From the NCBI GenBank assembly GCA_902789795.1, contig CADAPM010000005.1:108449-172448 (forward strand): a DNA stretch of 64,000 nt. The letters are read 5' to 3'. A model generated the notes under the pieces. That model searched no databases, was not told where the DNA came from, and worked only from the letters and a program-made list of their open reading frames with translations. Shown one piece after another: positions 1-9,372 of the stretch. The first letter of the stretch is position 1, and every line of letters starts with the position of its first letter. A program made the position numbers and the translations under genes. Source of the stretch: an uncultured Eubacteriales bacterium (GTDB lineage: Bacteria; Bacillota; Clostridia; Christensenellales; Aristaeellaceae).

Positions 1-1
1 T

Positions 2-433
2 GCGAAGGCCCGGGTCATGAGCGCCATCGAGATGCCACGCGTGGCTGAGGTCTTCCACGCGGGCCGCGCCATCGAATACATGGAAAAGGGCGAGATCGTT
101 TTCTTTGCGGGCGGCTCCGGCAACCCCTTCTTCACCACCGACACCGCGGTGGTGCTGCGCGCAGTGGAGACGAAGGCCGATATCATCCTGCTGGCCAAGA
201 ACATCGACGGCGTCTATACCGCGGACCCGCGCAAGGATCCCACCGCGACCCTGATCAAAGATATCACCTATGAGGAAGCCGAAGCGAAGAAGCTGCGCGT
301 GATGGACACCGCCGCTTTCACCATGTGTGCCGAGCAGAAAGTGCCCCAGGTGCGCGTGTTCGGCCTGGACGATCCCGAGAACATCCTGAAGGTTCTGGCG
401 GGCGACATGATGGGCACGGTCCTTCATCCCTGA
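2..433 (+). CDS. pyrH: UMP kinase, 3' part (5' end outside window)
   Basis: UMP kinase phosphorylates UMP to UDP in cytoplasmic pyrimidine synthesis. Only the last 143 residues are present; the reading frame is open from base 2, so the gene starts before the window. The visible part carries the family segment ending in GNPFFTTDTAVVLRA, followed by the acceptor-lid region with AKNIDGVYTADP. This is the bacterial hexameric amino-acid-kinase type and not the eukaryotic P-loop UMP-CMP kinase. The usual bacterial neighbour frr (ribosome recycling factor) does not follow; prfC comes next after 161 bases. Identification is firm from the conserved C-terminal half; nothing can be said about its start or regulation. 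Confidence 0.95.
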   Translation, partial: AKARVMSAIEMPRVAEVFHAGRAIEYMEKGEIVFFAGGSGNPFFTTDTAVVLRAVETKADIILLAKNIDGVYTADPRKDPTATLIKDITYEEAEAKKLRVMDTAAFTMCAEQKVPQVRVFGLDDPENILKVLAGDMMGTVLHP

Positions 434-484
434 ACATCTGAAAGCATTTGCGATGATTTTCAGTGATTTTCGCCCTCGCAAACA

Positions 485-512
485 TTGACAAGCCCCGCAC
501 ATCTGCTATAAA
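485..512 (+). promoter_or_regulatory. Sigma-A promoter of prfC
   Basis: TTGACA (485-490), a 16-base spacer, then TATAAA (507-512; TAAAAT at 509 gives an 18-base spacer). It lies between the pyrH stop and prfC, so prfC-typA can be transcribed separately from pyrH. Seen by eye; no mapped start. Confidence 0.65.
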
Positions 513-518
513 ATAATC

Positions 519-552
519 TGCTGTCCGGTCCCCTGACGGTGTCCAGACAGCA
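519..552 (+). promoter_or_regulatory. Hairpin in the prfC leader
   Basis: TGCTGTC (519-525) and GACAGCA (546-552) form a perfect 7-base-pair inverted repeat with a 20-base loop, just downstream of the expected transcription start. No T-run follows, so it is not a terminator. It may stabilise the message or mean nothing. Confidence 0.35.
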
Positions 553-594
553 TTTCCAGTTACAGAACTTCCCACCTATCAGGAGGCACATTTC

Positions 595-2190
595 TTGTCC
601 AATCTTCAGCAGGAAGTCGAACGCCGCAGGACGTTCGCGATCATCAGCCACCCCGACGCCGGCAAGACCACGCTGACCGAAAAGCTGCTGCTCTATGGCG
701 GCGCGATCCGCCAGGCGGGCAGCGTCAAGGCGCGCCGCGCCGAGCGCTTCGCCACCTCGGACTGGATGGAGATCGAGAAGCAGCGCGGCATCTCCGTCAC
801 GTCCAGCGCGATGCAGTTTTCCTATAACGGGTATCATATCAACATCCTGGATACCCCTGGCCACCAGGACTTTTCGGAGGATACCTACCGCGTGCTGGTC
901 GCCGCGGACAGCGCGGTCATGCTGATTGACGCCGCGAAGGGCGTCGAGGAGCAGACGGTCAAACTGTTCAAGGTCTGCCGGATGCGCGGGATCCCCATCT
1001 TCACCTTCGTCAATAAGATGGACCGCGCGGCCAAGGATCCCTTTGAGCTGATGGAAGAGCTGGAGCGCGTGCTCGGTATCCGCTCCTGCCCGGTCAACTG
1101 GCCCATCGGCGTGGACGGGGACTTCCAGGGCGTGTGCCACCGCGACGAGCGCGCTGTGGAACTGTACTTCTCCGGCGATCACGGCCGCACCCAGGCCCAG
1201 AAGACGGTCATCGGGCTCGACGATCCCGCCCTCGAAGGCGCGCTGAGCGAACGCTACCGCAAGCGCCTCCAGGACGAGCTGGAGCTGCTGGACGAAGCGG
1301 GCGACCCCTTCGACCTGGACGCCATCCGCAAGGGTGAGCTGACGCCCATGTTCTTCGGCAGCGCGGTCACGAATTTCGGCGTGGAGCCCTTCCTGGACCG
1401 CTTCCTGCGCTACACCCTCTCCCCCTCGCCCCGCGAGAGCGACCAGGGGATGGTGGAGCCGACGGACGAGCATTTTTCCGGCTTCATTTTCAAGATCCAG
1501 GCCAACATGAACCCCGCGCACCGCGACCGTCTGGCCTTCCTGCGCGTGGTATCCGGCACCTTCACCAAATCCATGACCGTCTGGCACTCGGGCACCAACA
1601 AGGATATCCAGGTCAAGCAGCCCCAGCAGTTCATGGCGGACGAGCGCGAGAGCGTGGAAGAAGCCTACCCCGGCGACATCATCGGCCTGTTCGACCCCGG
1701 CATCTACCGCCTGGGCGACACCCTCTGCGTGGGCCGCAAGCTGCGGTTTGAAAAGATCCCCGTCTTCGCCCCGGAGCGCTTTGCCCGGGTGCGGCCCCTG
1801 GACAGCATGAAGCGCAAGCAGTTCCAGAAGGGCATTTCCCAGCTCTCCGAGGAAGGCGCTATCCAGACCTTCCGCCGGGACGAGACCGGCCTCGAGGAGT
1901 TCATCGTCGGCGTCGTCGGCGAGCTGCAATTCGATGTGCTCAGCTACCGCCTGAAATCCGAGTACGGCGTGGACCTGGTCATGGACCGCCTGCCCTACCG
2001 CTATGTGCGCTGGGTCGTGAGCCCGGACACGGATGTGGACAATCTGAGCCTGACCAGCACCACCGCGCGCGGCTATGACGCGCACGAAAACCGCGTGCTC
2101 TTCTTTGAAAACGACTGGTCCATCCGCCTGGCCGGTGAAAAGAACAAGAACCTTGAACTGGCGGAGATCGCGCCCCGGGAAACCGCTTAA
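595..2190 (+). CDS. prfC: Peptide chain release factor 3 (RF3)
   Basis: RF3 is a translational GTPase that removes RF1/RF2 from the ribosome after peptide release. The 531 residues match the usual RF3 length. The G1 loop HPDAGKTT is at residues 19-26, followed by [14 protein letters not shown] (G3) and NKMD (G4); the two C-terminal domains after about residue 300 complete the family architecture. The start is TTG, chosen because AGGAGG at 581-586 lies 8 bases upstream and no ATG is well placed. It is followed after six bases by typA, giving a two-gene operon of ribosome-associated GTPases. RF3 is patchily distributed in bacteria. The identification is secure; the closest alternative, EF-G, is longer and lacks this N-terminus. 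Confidence 0.95.
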   Translation: MSNLQQEVERRRTFAIISHPDAGKTTLTEKLLLYGGAIRQAGSVKARRAERFATSDWMEIEKQRGISVTSSAMQFSYNGYHINILDTPGHQDFSEDTYRVLVAADSAVMLIDAAKGVEEQTVKLFKVCRMRGIPIFTFVNKMDRAAKDPFELMEELERVLGIRSCPVNWPIGVDGDFQGVCHRDERAVELYFSGDHGRTQAQKTVIGLDDPALEGALSERYRKRLQDELELLDEAGDPFDLDAIRKGELTPMFFGSAVTNFGVEPFLDRFLRYTLSPSPRESDQGMVEPTDEHFSGFIFKIQANMNPAHRDRLAFLRVVSGTFTKSMTVWHSGTNKDIQVKQPQQFMADERESVEEAYPGDIIGLFDPGIYRLGDTLCVGRKLRFEKIPVFAPERFARVRPLDSMKRKQFQKGISQLSEEGAIQTFRRDETGLEEFIVGVVGELQFDVLSYRLKSEYGVDLVMDRLPYRYVRWVVSPDTDVDNLSLTSTTARGYDAHENRVLFFENDWSIRLAGEKNKNLELAEIAPRETA

Positions 2191-2205
2191 GGAGGAATGA
2201 ATCCC

Positions 2206-4032
2206 TTGATCCGTGAAGATATCAGAAACATTGCCATCATTGCCCACGTCGACCACGGCAAGACCACCCTGGTGGACCAGATGCTCAAGCAGGGCAACGT
2301 GCTGCGCACCAACCAGCAGATTGCTGACCGCGTTATGGACTCTAACGACCTGGAGCGCGAACGCGGCATCACCATCCTGGCCAAGAACACCGCCGTGCAC
2401 TACGGCAACACCAAGATCAACATCGTGGATACTCCCGGCCACGCCGATTTCGGCGGCGAGGTGGAGCGCATCCTGAAGATGGTGGACGGCGTGCTGCTGC
2501 TGGTGGATAGCTTTGAAGGCCCCATGCCCCAGACCCGTTTCGTGCTCTCCAAGGCGCTGGCGCTGCAGCTGCCGGTGCTGCTGGTCATCAACAAGGTCGA
2601 CCGCCCCGACGCCCGCTGCGACGAGGTCGTGGATGAGATCGTGGACCTGCTGGACGACCTGGGCGCGGACGCGGATACCCTGGACCGGCCGATCATGTAC
2701 GTCTCCGCCCGCAAAGGCACGGCCACCGATGACCTGAGCAAGCCGGGCACGGACTTAAAGCCCCTGTTCGACACCATCCTCAAGTACATCCCCGCACCCG
2801 AAGGCGACGACGAAGGCCCCGCGCAGGTGCTGATCTCCACCATCGACTACAACGATTACGTGGGCCGCATCGGCATCGGCCGCATCTCCCGCGGCAAGCT
2901 GACCGACGGCATGATGGTGGTGCGCACCAACGCCTCCCATCCCGACCAGGTCACCCAGCCCTGGCGTCTGACCGCCCTGAGCGTGTTCGACGGCCTGAAG
3001 CGCGTACCCGCGCAGGAAGTCTCCATGGGCGATATCGTGGCCCTGACCGGCCTGCAGGACATCTCCATCGGCGACACCGTCTGCGATCCGGAGCATCCGG
3101 ATCCCCTGCCCTTCGTGGCGATCACCGAGCCCACCGTCACCATGACCTTCTCGGTCAATGACTCCCCCTTCGCCGGCCGCGAAGGCGCTTACGTGACCTC
3201 CCGCCACCTGCGCGCGCGCCTGTACCGCGAGCTGGAGACGGACGTCTCCCTGCGCGTGAAGGACGGCGATACCCCGGATTGCTTTGAAGTCTGGGGCCGC
3301 GGCGAGCTGCACCTGTCCATCCTGATCGAGACCATGCGCCGCGAGGGCTATGAGTTCCAGGTCAGCAAGCCCGAGGTGCTGTACAAGACCATCGACGGCC
3401 AGCGCTGCGAGCCCATCGAGCGCATGGTGGCCGACGTGCCCCAGGCCTATGCCGGCGCGGTCATTGAAAAGATGGGCCGCCGTCACGGCACGCTGGAGCA
3501 CATGAGCGGCCTGGACCGCGTGCGCCTGGAGTTCCTGGTCCCCAGCCGCGGCCTGTTCGGCTACCGCAGCGAGTTCATGACCGATACCCGCGGCGAGGGC
3601 GTCATGTCCTCCGTGTACGATCACTATGAGCCCTTCAAGGGCGATATCCCCCACCGCAACGTGGGCGCGCTGGTCTGCTTCGAGACCGGCGAGACCACCC
3701 AGTACGGACTCTTCTACGCCCAGGACCGCGGCACCCTGTTCGTCACCTCCCAGACCCCCGTCTACGCGGGCATGATCTGCGGCCAGAACAGCCGCCCCGG
3801 CGACATCGTGGTCAACGTCTGCAAGCAGAAGCACGTGACCAACATGCGCAACGCCTCCGCCTCTGAGGACAGCCTGCGCCTGGTCAGCGTCCACCCGCTG
3901 ACCCTGGAGGAATGCCTGGAGTTCATCGACGACGACGAGCTGCTGGAGATCACCCCCAAGTCCCTGCGCATGCGCAAGCGCGAGCTCTCCCACGAGCAGC
4001 GCGCCAAGGCGGCAGCCAGGGCGAAGCAGTAA
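2206..4032 (+). CDS. typA: Ribosome-associated GTPase TypA/BipA
   Basis: TypA/BipA is a translational GTPase linked to 50S subunit assembly and stress adaptation. Motifs visible are [10 protein letters not shown] (G1), [16 protein letters not shown] (G3) and NKVDRP (G4), then the EF-G-like domains and the TypA-specific C-terminal domain with the conserved [17 protein letters not shown] segment. The total of 608 residues is normal. An in-frame ATG at 2197 sits only one base after GGAGG (2191-2195), too close to be used. The TTG at 2206 has a 10-base spacing and gives the family's usual N-terminus ([19 protein letters not shown]), so it is preferred. It is co-transcribed with prfC. A strong hairpin follows at 4048. 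Confidence 0.95.
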   Translation: MIREDIRNIAIIAHVDHGKTTLVDQMLKQGNVLRTNQQIADRVMDSNDLERERGITILAKNTAVHYGNTKINIVDTPGHADFGGEVERILKMVDGVLLLVDSFEGPMPQTRFVLSKALALQLPVLLVINKVDRPDARCDEVVDEIVDLLDDLGADADTLDRPIMYVSARKGTATDDLSKPGTDLKPLFDTILKYIPAPEGDDEGPAQVLISTIDYNDYVGRIGIGRISRGKLTDGMMVVRTNASHPDQVTQPWRLTALSVFDGLKRVPAQEVSMGDIVALTGLQDISIGDTVCDPEHPDPLPFVAITEPTVTMTFSVNDSPFAGREGAYVTSRHLRARLYRELETDVSLRVKDGDTPDCFEVWGRGELHLSILIETMRREGYEFQVSKPEVLYKTIDGQRCEPIERMVADVPQAYAGAVIEKMGRRHGTLEHMSGLDRVRLEFLVPSRGLFGYRSEFMTDTRGEGVMSSVYDHYEPFKGDIPHRNVGALVCFETGETTQYGLFYAQDRGTLFVTSQTPVYAGMICGQNSRPGDIVVNVCKQKHVTNMRNASASEDSLRLVSVHPLTLEECLEFIDDDELLEITPKSLRMRKRELSHEQRAKAAARAKQ

Positions 4033-4047
4033 GGATAATGGAATAGT

Positions 4048-4080
4048 GAAACAGGGATGCCGAGATGGCATCCCTGTTTC
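4048..4080 (+). terminator. Hairpin terminator after typA
   Basis: A perfect 14-base-pair stem (4048-4061 with 4067-4080) closes a 5-base loop. The T-tract is weak (the right arm ends GTTTC), so termination is inferred mainly from stem strength and position. It lies between convergent genes and may serve both strands. Confidence 0.65.
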
Positions 4081-4185
4081 ATATTCAGAGCGTTTTCCAG
4101 CCCTTTATTTCTAAATAATGTTGAAGAGGAAATATCCTCCTATTCGTAATATCAGGCAAATCGAATTCATATCAAATCACGATCA

Positions 4186-4980
4186 TCAACCCTGACCGAT
4201 CACGTCATTATGGTCATTCTGCTTGATGGTCTTCCACTGGTAGTGGGGCTGCTCAGGCTGTTGGGCAGGCTGGCCCAGATGGATGGCCGTGCGGTCGGGC
4301 ACCGGCTGCTCCATGCGCCGGGCGGGAGCTGGCGGCTGCTGGCGGACCTCCTGCACTGCCGGGGCCGTCGCGTTGGGCAGCATCCGGGTGGCTCCCGGAG
4401 CGTCGCGGTATTGGCGCGTCTTTTCCGGCACGGTCCGCTTGACCGGCGGCGCGAACCTGTTGGGCCTGCGCGGAGTTCCGGGCCGCTGATACTGGGGGCG
4501 CGCATTGGCGAGCCGTACCGCATGGGCGATCTGCAGGACGCATCCCACCGCAACCAACAAGAGCGGCAGCCCCACCACGAAGCGGATCAGATCACTCGGC
4601 TCGAGGCTGTACAGCCCCAGCAGGCACCCGGCCCAGTACGTCAGCCCGCACACCGGCAGCGCGATCACACAGGCCGCCGTCTTTTTCCTCTGACCGATGA
4701 GGATGAAAGAGAGGATGACCAGCCCCAGCAGGAACATGAGCCTGGCCGCCAGCTGGCGCACCGGCTCGCTCTCATTGAACATCGTGAACAGGTACTGGAA
4801 TACCGGGATGCCCATCTTGCGGTTCGTTTTGATGATCCCGTCCAGGAAGGCGCGGCTCACATCGATCTGCATATAGGCGGCAAACCCGCTGGTCAGGATC
4901 AGGGCAAAGGTCCCGTACAGGATCAGTCGGCTCCCCCAGGTCGGGGAAGCCGGCTTCATTGTCGTCATCGTCCGGCGCAT
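4186..4980 (-). CDS. Membrane protein of unknown function, Pro-rich tail
   Basis: I do not recognise this 264-residue protein. A short basic N-terminus precedes a hydrophobic segment (about residues 18-36). A second cluster of probably three membrane spans covers residues 78-150. The remaining 110 residues are rich in Pro, Gln and Arg, look disordered and are probably cytoplasmic. No catalytic motif is visible. It starts 11 bases after the clpC stop and is probably the last gene of the ctsR-clpC transcript, which would place it under CtsR control. Any link to proteolysis or heat stress rests only on that position. Confidence 0.6.
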   Translation of the reverse strand: MRRTMTTMKPASPTWGSRLILYGTFALILTSGFAAYMQIDVSRAFLDGIIKTNRKMGIPVFQYLFTMFNESEPVRQLAARLMFLLGLVILSFILIGQRKKTAACVIALPVCGLTYWAGCLLGLYSLEPSDLIRFVVGLPLLLVAVGCVLQIAHAVRLANARPQYQRPGTPRRPNRFAPPVKRTVPEKTRQYRDAPGATRMLPNATAPAVQEVRQQPPAPARRMEQPVPDRTAIHLGQPAQQPEQPHYQWKTIKQNDHNDVIGQG

Positions 4981-4991
4981 AGAGCCTCCTG

Positions 4992-7481
4992 TTACTGATC
5001 GATGAGCACTTCTTCAGCCTCCGGCAGACAGACCGGAGTCTCGTTAGTAAGCATGATCATGCCCTCCGGGGAAACGTGGGCGGACACATGGTCGCCCAGG
5101 TGGATCTCCCCCTTCAGGAGCGCTTCGCTCAGGGTGTCCTCCAGCTTCCGCTGGATCACCCGGCGCAGGGGCCGCGCGCCGTAGGCTTCATCATAGCCTT
5201 CTTCTGCCAGCATGGCGATGACATCCTCGCCGCAGGTCAGACTGATGCCCTGCTCCTTCATCCGCGCTTCCACCTCGCGGGTCAGCAGCGCGGAGATATT
5301 CAGGATGTCCTCCCGCGTCAGGGAGTGGAAGACCACCGTCTCATCGATGCGGTTCAGGAACTCGGGGCGGAAGCTGTGCTTGACCTCCGAGAGCACCTTT
5401 TCGCGCATCTGCGGGTAGCTGTAGGCCCGGCCTTCCCCGCCGCCGAAGCCGATGCCGCCGGAGCGGATGGCCTGGGTGCCGGCGTTGGAGGTCATGATGA
5501 TGACCGTGTTCGCAAAGGAGGTCACATGGCCCATGTTGTCTGTGAGCCTGCCGTCCTCCAGGATCTGCAGGAGCACGTTAAACACGTCGGGATGCGCCTT
5601 TTCGATCTCGTCGAACAGCACCACGCTGTAGGGCTTTCTGCGCACCGCTTCGGTCAGCTGGCCGCCGTCCTCATAGCCCACATAGCCGGGCGGTGAGCCC
5701 ACCATCCGGGCTGCGGTGTGCTTTTCCATATATTCGGACATATCCAGGCGGATCATGGCGCTTTCGTCCCCGAACAGGGAAGCAGCCAGGGCCTTGCACA
5801 GCTCCGTCTTGCCGACGCCCGTCGGGCCCAGGAACAGGAAGGACCCCATGGGCCGGCGCGGATTCTTGAGCCCCGCCCGGGAGCGGCGGACGGCCCGGCT
5901 CACGGCGCTGACGGCCTCCTCCTGGCCCACCACCCGGCGGTGGAGCTCCTCCTCCAGCCGCATCAGCCGGTCGGCCTCCTGCTCCGTCAGGCGCGACGTG
6001 GGAATGCCCGTCCACAGGGCCACCACGTTGGCGATATCCTCCGCCGTGACCTGGCCGCACACTTCGCGCTTTTTATCCTCCCAGGCCACGCGCTCTTCGC
6101 TCATGGCCGATTCCAGATGGGCCTCCTGATCCCTTAGCCTCGCCGCGTGCTCATAATCCTGGAGGGTGATGGCCTCGTCCTTTTCATCCCGGATCTGGCG
6201 CAGCTCTTCCTCCTGGGTGCTCTGGTCCAGGGGCATGGGCATGCGCATGCGCACCCGGGACGCGGCCTCGTCCATCAGGTCGATAGCCTTGTCCGGTTCA
6301 AACCGGTCCTGGATATACCGCCGGGACAGACGCACAGCCGCCTCCAGCGCCTCATCTGTGATCTTCAGGTGATGATGCTCCTCGTACAGATGACGGATGC
6401 CCTCAAGGATCCTGAGCGTCGTCTCGTCGTCCGGCTCCTCCACCGTGATGGGCTGGAAGCGCCGGCACAGGGCGGCGTCCTTCTCGATATACTTGCGGTA
6501 ATCCTCCCTCGTGGTCGCGCCGATCATCTGGATATCGCCCCGGGCCAGCGCGGGCTTCAACATCGAGGCGGCGTCCATGGAGCCGTCGGTGCGCCCCGCG
6601 CCCACCAGCTGCTGCATCTCGTCCACGAACAGGATCACGTCGCCTGCTTTCTTCGTGTCCTCGATCACGGCATGGATGCGCTCCTCCAGGTCGCCGCGGA
6701 ACTTGCTGCCCGCGATGATCCGGGATACATCCAGGCTGATCAGCCGCTTATCCTTGAGCACGGCGGGGCTCTGGTCGCTGACCATTAGCTGGGCGAGGCC
6801 TTCCGCGACGGCGCTCTTGCCGACGCCCGGCTCGCCGATGAGCACGGGATTGTTCTTGGTCCTCCTCGAGAGGATCTGGATGATGCGGTCGATCTCCCGC
6901 TCCCGGCCCACCACCGGGTCCAGCTTGCCCTCCCGGGCTTCCTGGGTCAGGTCGTGGCCGAACTGCAGGAAGGCTTCGTCCTCTTTCTGCTTGGCCGTCT
7001 CCCGCTGCTCGCCCCGGGCGACGGGCTGGACATTGATCTGCACGGTCGCCTGCTGCTCCCGATCGAAGGTGACGGACTGCCTCAGCTCATCAACATTGCA
7101 GCCCATCCCCGTGAGGATCCTGACGGCGCTGCTGTCATCTGCGTCCAGGAGGCTGGCCCACAGGTGGGCGCAGGTCACCAGGGCCTCGCCCTTCCGGGCC
7201 GCGCTGATGATCGCCTGCTCCATGATGTGCTTCAGCTGCTCGCTCAGCTCCAGCTTGGAGGGCAGCTCTTTTCCCTCGCCCAGGATCTGCAGCATGGCGT
7301 CCGTCACGGATTTCACGTTCACCGTCGGCGGCATGGCAGGCACAGCGCTGCGGCCCACTGTCAAAAGGCCCAGCAGCAGGTGGTCAGAATCGATATAATG
7401 GTGCTTAAAGCGCATCGCGGTCTGGCGAGCCACGTTGATCGCGCTTTGAGCCCTGTAATCCAAACGTCCGAAAATTGCCAT
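4992..7481 (-). CDS. clpC: ATP-dependent Clp protease ATPase subunit ClpC
   Basis: ClpC is the HSP100 unfoldase that feeds substrates to ClpP and, with adaptors, also disaggregates proteins. The 829 residues show the double Clp N-domain (about 1-145), the first AAA+ module with GEPGVGKSA at 216-224 and the Walker B-type FVDEM near 285-289, a UVR/middle coiled region around 415-455, and a second AAA+ module with GPTGVGKTE near residue 550. The UVR-containing middle region marks it as ClpC and not ClpB or ClpA. It lies three bases after ctsR. In Bacillus, ctsR-mcsA-mcsB-clpC is the rule; here the two mcs genes are absent, so arginine-phosphorylation control of CtsR and ClpC is not encoded at this locus. 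Confidence 0.95.
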   Translation of the reverse strand: MAIFGRLDYRAQSAINVARQTAMRFKHHYIDSDHLLLGLLTVGRSAVPAMPPTVNVKSVTDAMLQILGEGKELPSKLELSEQLKHIMEQAIISAARKGEALVTCAHLWASLLDADDSSAVRILTGMGCNVDELRQSVTFDREQQATVQINVQPVARGEQRETAKQKEDEAFLQFGHDLTQEAREGKLDPVVGREREIDRIIQILSRRTKNNPVLIGEPGVGKSAVAEGLAQLMVSDQSPAVLKDKRLISLDVSRIIAGSKFRGDLEERIHAVIEDTKKAGDVILFVDEMQQLVGAGRTDGSMDAASMLKPALARGDIQMIGATTREDYRKYIEKDAALCRRFQPITVEEPDDETTLRILEGIRHLYEEHHHLKITDEALEAAVRLSRRYIQDRFEPDKAIDLMDEAASRVRMRMPMPLDQSTQEEELRQIRDEKDEAITLQDYEHAARLRDQEAHLESAMSEERVAWEDKKREVCGQVTAEDIANVVALWTGIPTSRLTEQEADRLMRLEEELHRRVVGQEEAVSAVSRAVRRSRAGLKNPRRPMGSFLFLGPTGVGKTELCKALAASLFGDESAMIRLDMSEYMEKHTAARMVGSPPGYVGYEDGGQLTEAVRRKPYSVVLFDEIEKAHPDVFNVLLQILEDGRLTDNMGHVTSFANTVIIMTSNAGTQAIRSGGIGFGGGEGRAYSYPQMREKVLSEVKHSFRPEFLNRIDETVVFHSLTREDILNISALLTREVEARMKEQGISLTCGEDVIAMLAEEGYDEAYGARPLRRVIQRKLEDTLSEALLKGEIHLGDHVSAHVSPEGMIMLTNETPVCLPEAEEVLIDQ

Positions 7482-7484
7482 CGT

Positions 7485-8000
7485 TTATTTCCTTTCCCGA
7501 ATGATCAGAGCGGTGGTCCCCCGGTGCTCAGACTGGATGCGGCGGATCACCGTCAGGAGCATGTTCCGCATGATCTTGGCCCTCAAGGCGGATTTCATTT
7601 CCTCCGGAATGGGCACCGCCAATGACTGGGGCGACAGCGCCGCAGCGATCATGGACGCATCCGCGGCGGTGATCGTGTTGCTGACCGTCAGCTGGCGCAA
7701 CAGCAGCCGCGCCTCCGGCTCCGTCAGGCTGGTGCCGACCCGCTCGCGGATCAGGTAATCCACATGATCCGTCGGGCTCGTCTCCACATGGATGATGCGG
7801 ATGCACCCGCCCCCGCCGCGCCGGGATTCGATCATATACCCATGCTCCGGCGTGAACCGGGTGGACAGCACATAATTGATCTGCGAAGGCGCGCAGTGGA
7901 AATACTCCGCCAGCTCGTTCCTTCGCAGCTCGATCCCGTCGTCCTCCGCCGCGCCGATCATCTCTTTGATAAAGCTCTCTATCGAATCACTCAGTCTCAT
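7485..8000 (-). CDS. ctsR: Transcriptional repressor CtsR
   Basis: CtsR is the class III heat-shock repressor of clp genes in Firmicutes. The 171 residues include the N-terminal winged-helix part with NELAEYFHCAPSQINYVLSTRF (about residues 27-48), the beta-wing segment ESRRGGGGCIRI containing the Arg-Gly tetra-Gly heat-sensing tip, and the C-terminal dimerisation domain. It heads the ctsR-clpC operon. A CtsR-type operator lies in its own promoter (8046-8062), so autoregulation is strongly implied. McsB, the kinase that inactivates CtsR in Bacillus, is not in this operon; release from DNA may depend on the intrinsic glycine-rich thermosensor alone. Confidence 0.93.
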   Translation of the reverse strand: MRLSDSIESFIKEMIGAAEDDGIELRRNELAEYFHCAPSQINYVLSTRFTPEHGYMIESRRGGGGCIRIIHVETSPTDHVDYLIRERVGTSLTEPEARLLLRQLTVSNTITAADASMIAAALSPQSLAVPIPEEMKSALRAKIMRNMLLTVIRRIQSEHRGTTALIIRERK

Positions 8001-8045
8001 ATCTCTCGCCCGCTTTCCGGTCTTGTCATTGAAGCTGTCAAAGTG

Positions 8046-8062
8046 TTTGACCTACTTTGACC
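8046..8062 (-). promoter_or_regulatory. CtsR operator
   Basis: On the minus strand this reads GGTCAAAGTAGGTCAAA, two perfect heptads GGTCAAA separated by three bases, the established CtsR box. It lies immediately downstream of the -10 element, across the expected transcription start, which is ideal for repression. Confidence 0.92.
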
Positions 8063-8069
8063 TATATGG

Positions 8070-8098
8070 AGTATAGCACAGGTTTTGACGGAATGCAA
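8070..8098 (-). promoter_or_regulatory. Promoter of the ctsR-clpC operon
   Basis: Minus strand: TTGCAT (8098-8093), a 17-base spacer, TATACT (8075-8070). The CtsR box follows directly, and the ctsR start codon is about 70 bases downstream. Confidence 0.8.
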
Positions 8099-8144
8099 GT
8101 TCATATATCAGGGTTTTACAACTATGACAAATTTTTGGCAATAC

Positions 8145-8173
8145 TTGCATTTGTATTTTTTTCGTGTTATAAC
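8145..8173 (+). promoter_or_regulatory. Promoter of the CobW-family operon
   Basis: TTGCAT (8145-8150), a 17-base spacer, TATAAC (8168-8173). A short inverted repeat GCAA-TAC-TTGC covers the upstream edge of the -35 and could bind a regulator; I do not recognise it as a Zur or Fur box. Confidence 0.65.
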
Positions 8174-8232
8174 GTCTTTGTTCCTGGCCGAAAGGCGCAG
8201 GCTCATTGTAATGTAAAGGAGCATCAGTATAC

Positions 8233-9372
8233 ATGGTCAAGATCAATGTCATTTCCGGCTTTCTGGGCGCCGGCAAAACGACCCTTATCAAAAAACTCCT
8301 GACCGGCCGTCTCCGCAACGAGAAGGTCGTGCTGCTGGAGAATGAATATGGCGAGATCGGCGTGGACGGCGCGTTCCTGCAGGACGTGGGCATCACCGTG
8401 ACTGAGCTGAACGCCGGCTGCATCTGCTGCACCCTGGCCGGAGACTTCCAGGCCGCCATCGATCAGCTGATCGACACCTACCATCCGGAGCGCATCCTGA
8501 TCGAGCCCACCGGCGTGGGCAAGCTGTCCGAGATCCTTTCCGCCGTGGAAAAGGCGAAGCAGCGCCATAACGACATCGAAGTCGGCGGCAGCGCCACCGT
8601 GGTGGACGCCGGCAAGTGCCGCATGTACCTGAAAAACTTCGGTGAATTCTTCATCGACCAGGTGAAGAGCGCTTCTACCGTCATCTTCAGCCGCACCCAG
8701 CTGCTCTCCGCCGAGCGCGTGGAAAAGAGCCGCGCCTTGATTGCCGAGACCCATCCGGACGCCCGCATCATCACCACCCCCTGGGACGACATGGAGCCTG
8801 ACTTCATGCTGGACGTGATCGAGAACGGCAAGCCCATCCAGTTCGAGGCCATGGAGGATGAGGACGAGGATGAGCATGAGCATCATCACCACGATCATGA
8901 CGAGCACGATGAGCATGACCACGAGCATGAGCATCACCACCATGATCACGATGACGACGATGACGATGAACACGAGCATGAGCATCATCATCACGAGCAT
9001 GATGAACATGACCACGATGAGCACGAACACCATCATGATCATGACGAGCATGAGCATCATCACCACCACCATCATCATGAGGGCGAGCATGATGCCGACG
9101 AGGTCTTCCAGAACATCGGCGTGGAGACCGCGCAGCGTTACACCCGTGAGGAGATCAAAAAGATCCTCGATCAGCTGGGCGACGAAGAGGAATACGGCCG
9201 CATCCTGCGCGCCAAGGGCATCCTGCAGGATGAAGAGGGCAAGTGGTTCCAGTTCGACTATGTGCCCGGCGAGTGCGACTTCCGTGACAGCGGCGCTGAC
9301 TACACCGGCCGCTTCTGCGTGATCGGCACCCAGATCGACGAAAAGGCGCTGCGGGAGTTGTTCCACGTATGA
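8233..9372 (+). CDS. CobW-family GTP-dependent metallochaperone with His-rich insert
   Basis: CobW/COG0523 GTPases deliver metals, often zinc or cobalt, to client proteins. The 379-residue protein has the P-loop GFLGAGKTT at residues 9-17 and the metal-binding GCICC motif at 62-66. Between the GTPase domain and the C-terminal CobW domain, residues about 207-290 are almost entirely Asp, Glu and His, with about 39 histidines. This insert is far longer than the short His stretches common in the family and suggests a metal store or high-capacity loading site. The start ATG follows AAAGGAG. The stop overlaps the next GTPase by four bases (ATGA), so the pair is translationally coupled. The metal is not determinable from sequence; zinc is the default guess. 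Confidence 0.9.
   Translation: MVKINVISGFLGAGKTTLIKKLLTGRLRNEKVVLLENEYGEIGVDGAFLQDVGITVTELNAGCICCTLAGDFQAAIDQLIDTYHPERILIEPTGVGKLSEILSAVEKAKQRHNDIEVGGSATVVDAGKCRMYLKNFGEFFIDQVKSASTVIFSRTQLLSAERVEKSRALIAETHPDARIITTPWDDMEPDFMLDVIENGKPIQFEAMEDEDEDEHEHHHHDHDEHDEHDHEHEHHHHDHDDDDDDEHEHEHHHHEHDEHDHDEHEHHHDHDEHEHHHHHHHHEGEHDADEVFQNIGVETAQRYTREEIKKILDQLGDEEEYGRILRAKGILQDEEGKWFQFDYVPGECDFRDSGADYTGRFCVIGTQIDEKALRELFHV

Noticed and set aside
2197-2205. ATG at 2197 as start of typA
   Set aside because: It lies one base from the GGAGG site; TTG at 2206 has proper spacing and gives the family N-terminus.
460-2442. 660-residue open frame on the minus strand opposite prfC
   Set aside because: It mirrors prfC in a GC-rich genome, has low-complexity Ala/Val/Gly/His composition and no recognisable domain. 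The same holds for the long frames opposite typA, fbp, glnS, gltX, ppaC and the hydrogenase/trmL region.
8100-8232. Zur or Fur box upstream of the CobW operon
   Set aside because: Only short imperfect repeats are present; none fits the AT-rich palindromes known for these regulators in Firmicutes.
8851-9110. DNA tandem repeat or CRISPR-like array
   Set aside because: The repetitive sequence is a run of His, Asp and Glu codons (CAT, CAC, GAT, GAG) inside the CobW gene and keeps the frame; there are no spacers. No CRISPR array was seen anywhere in the window.
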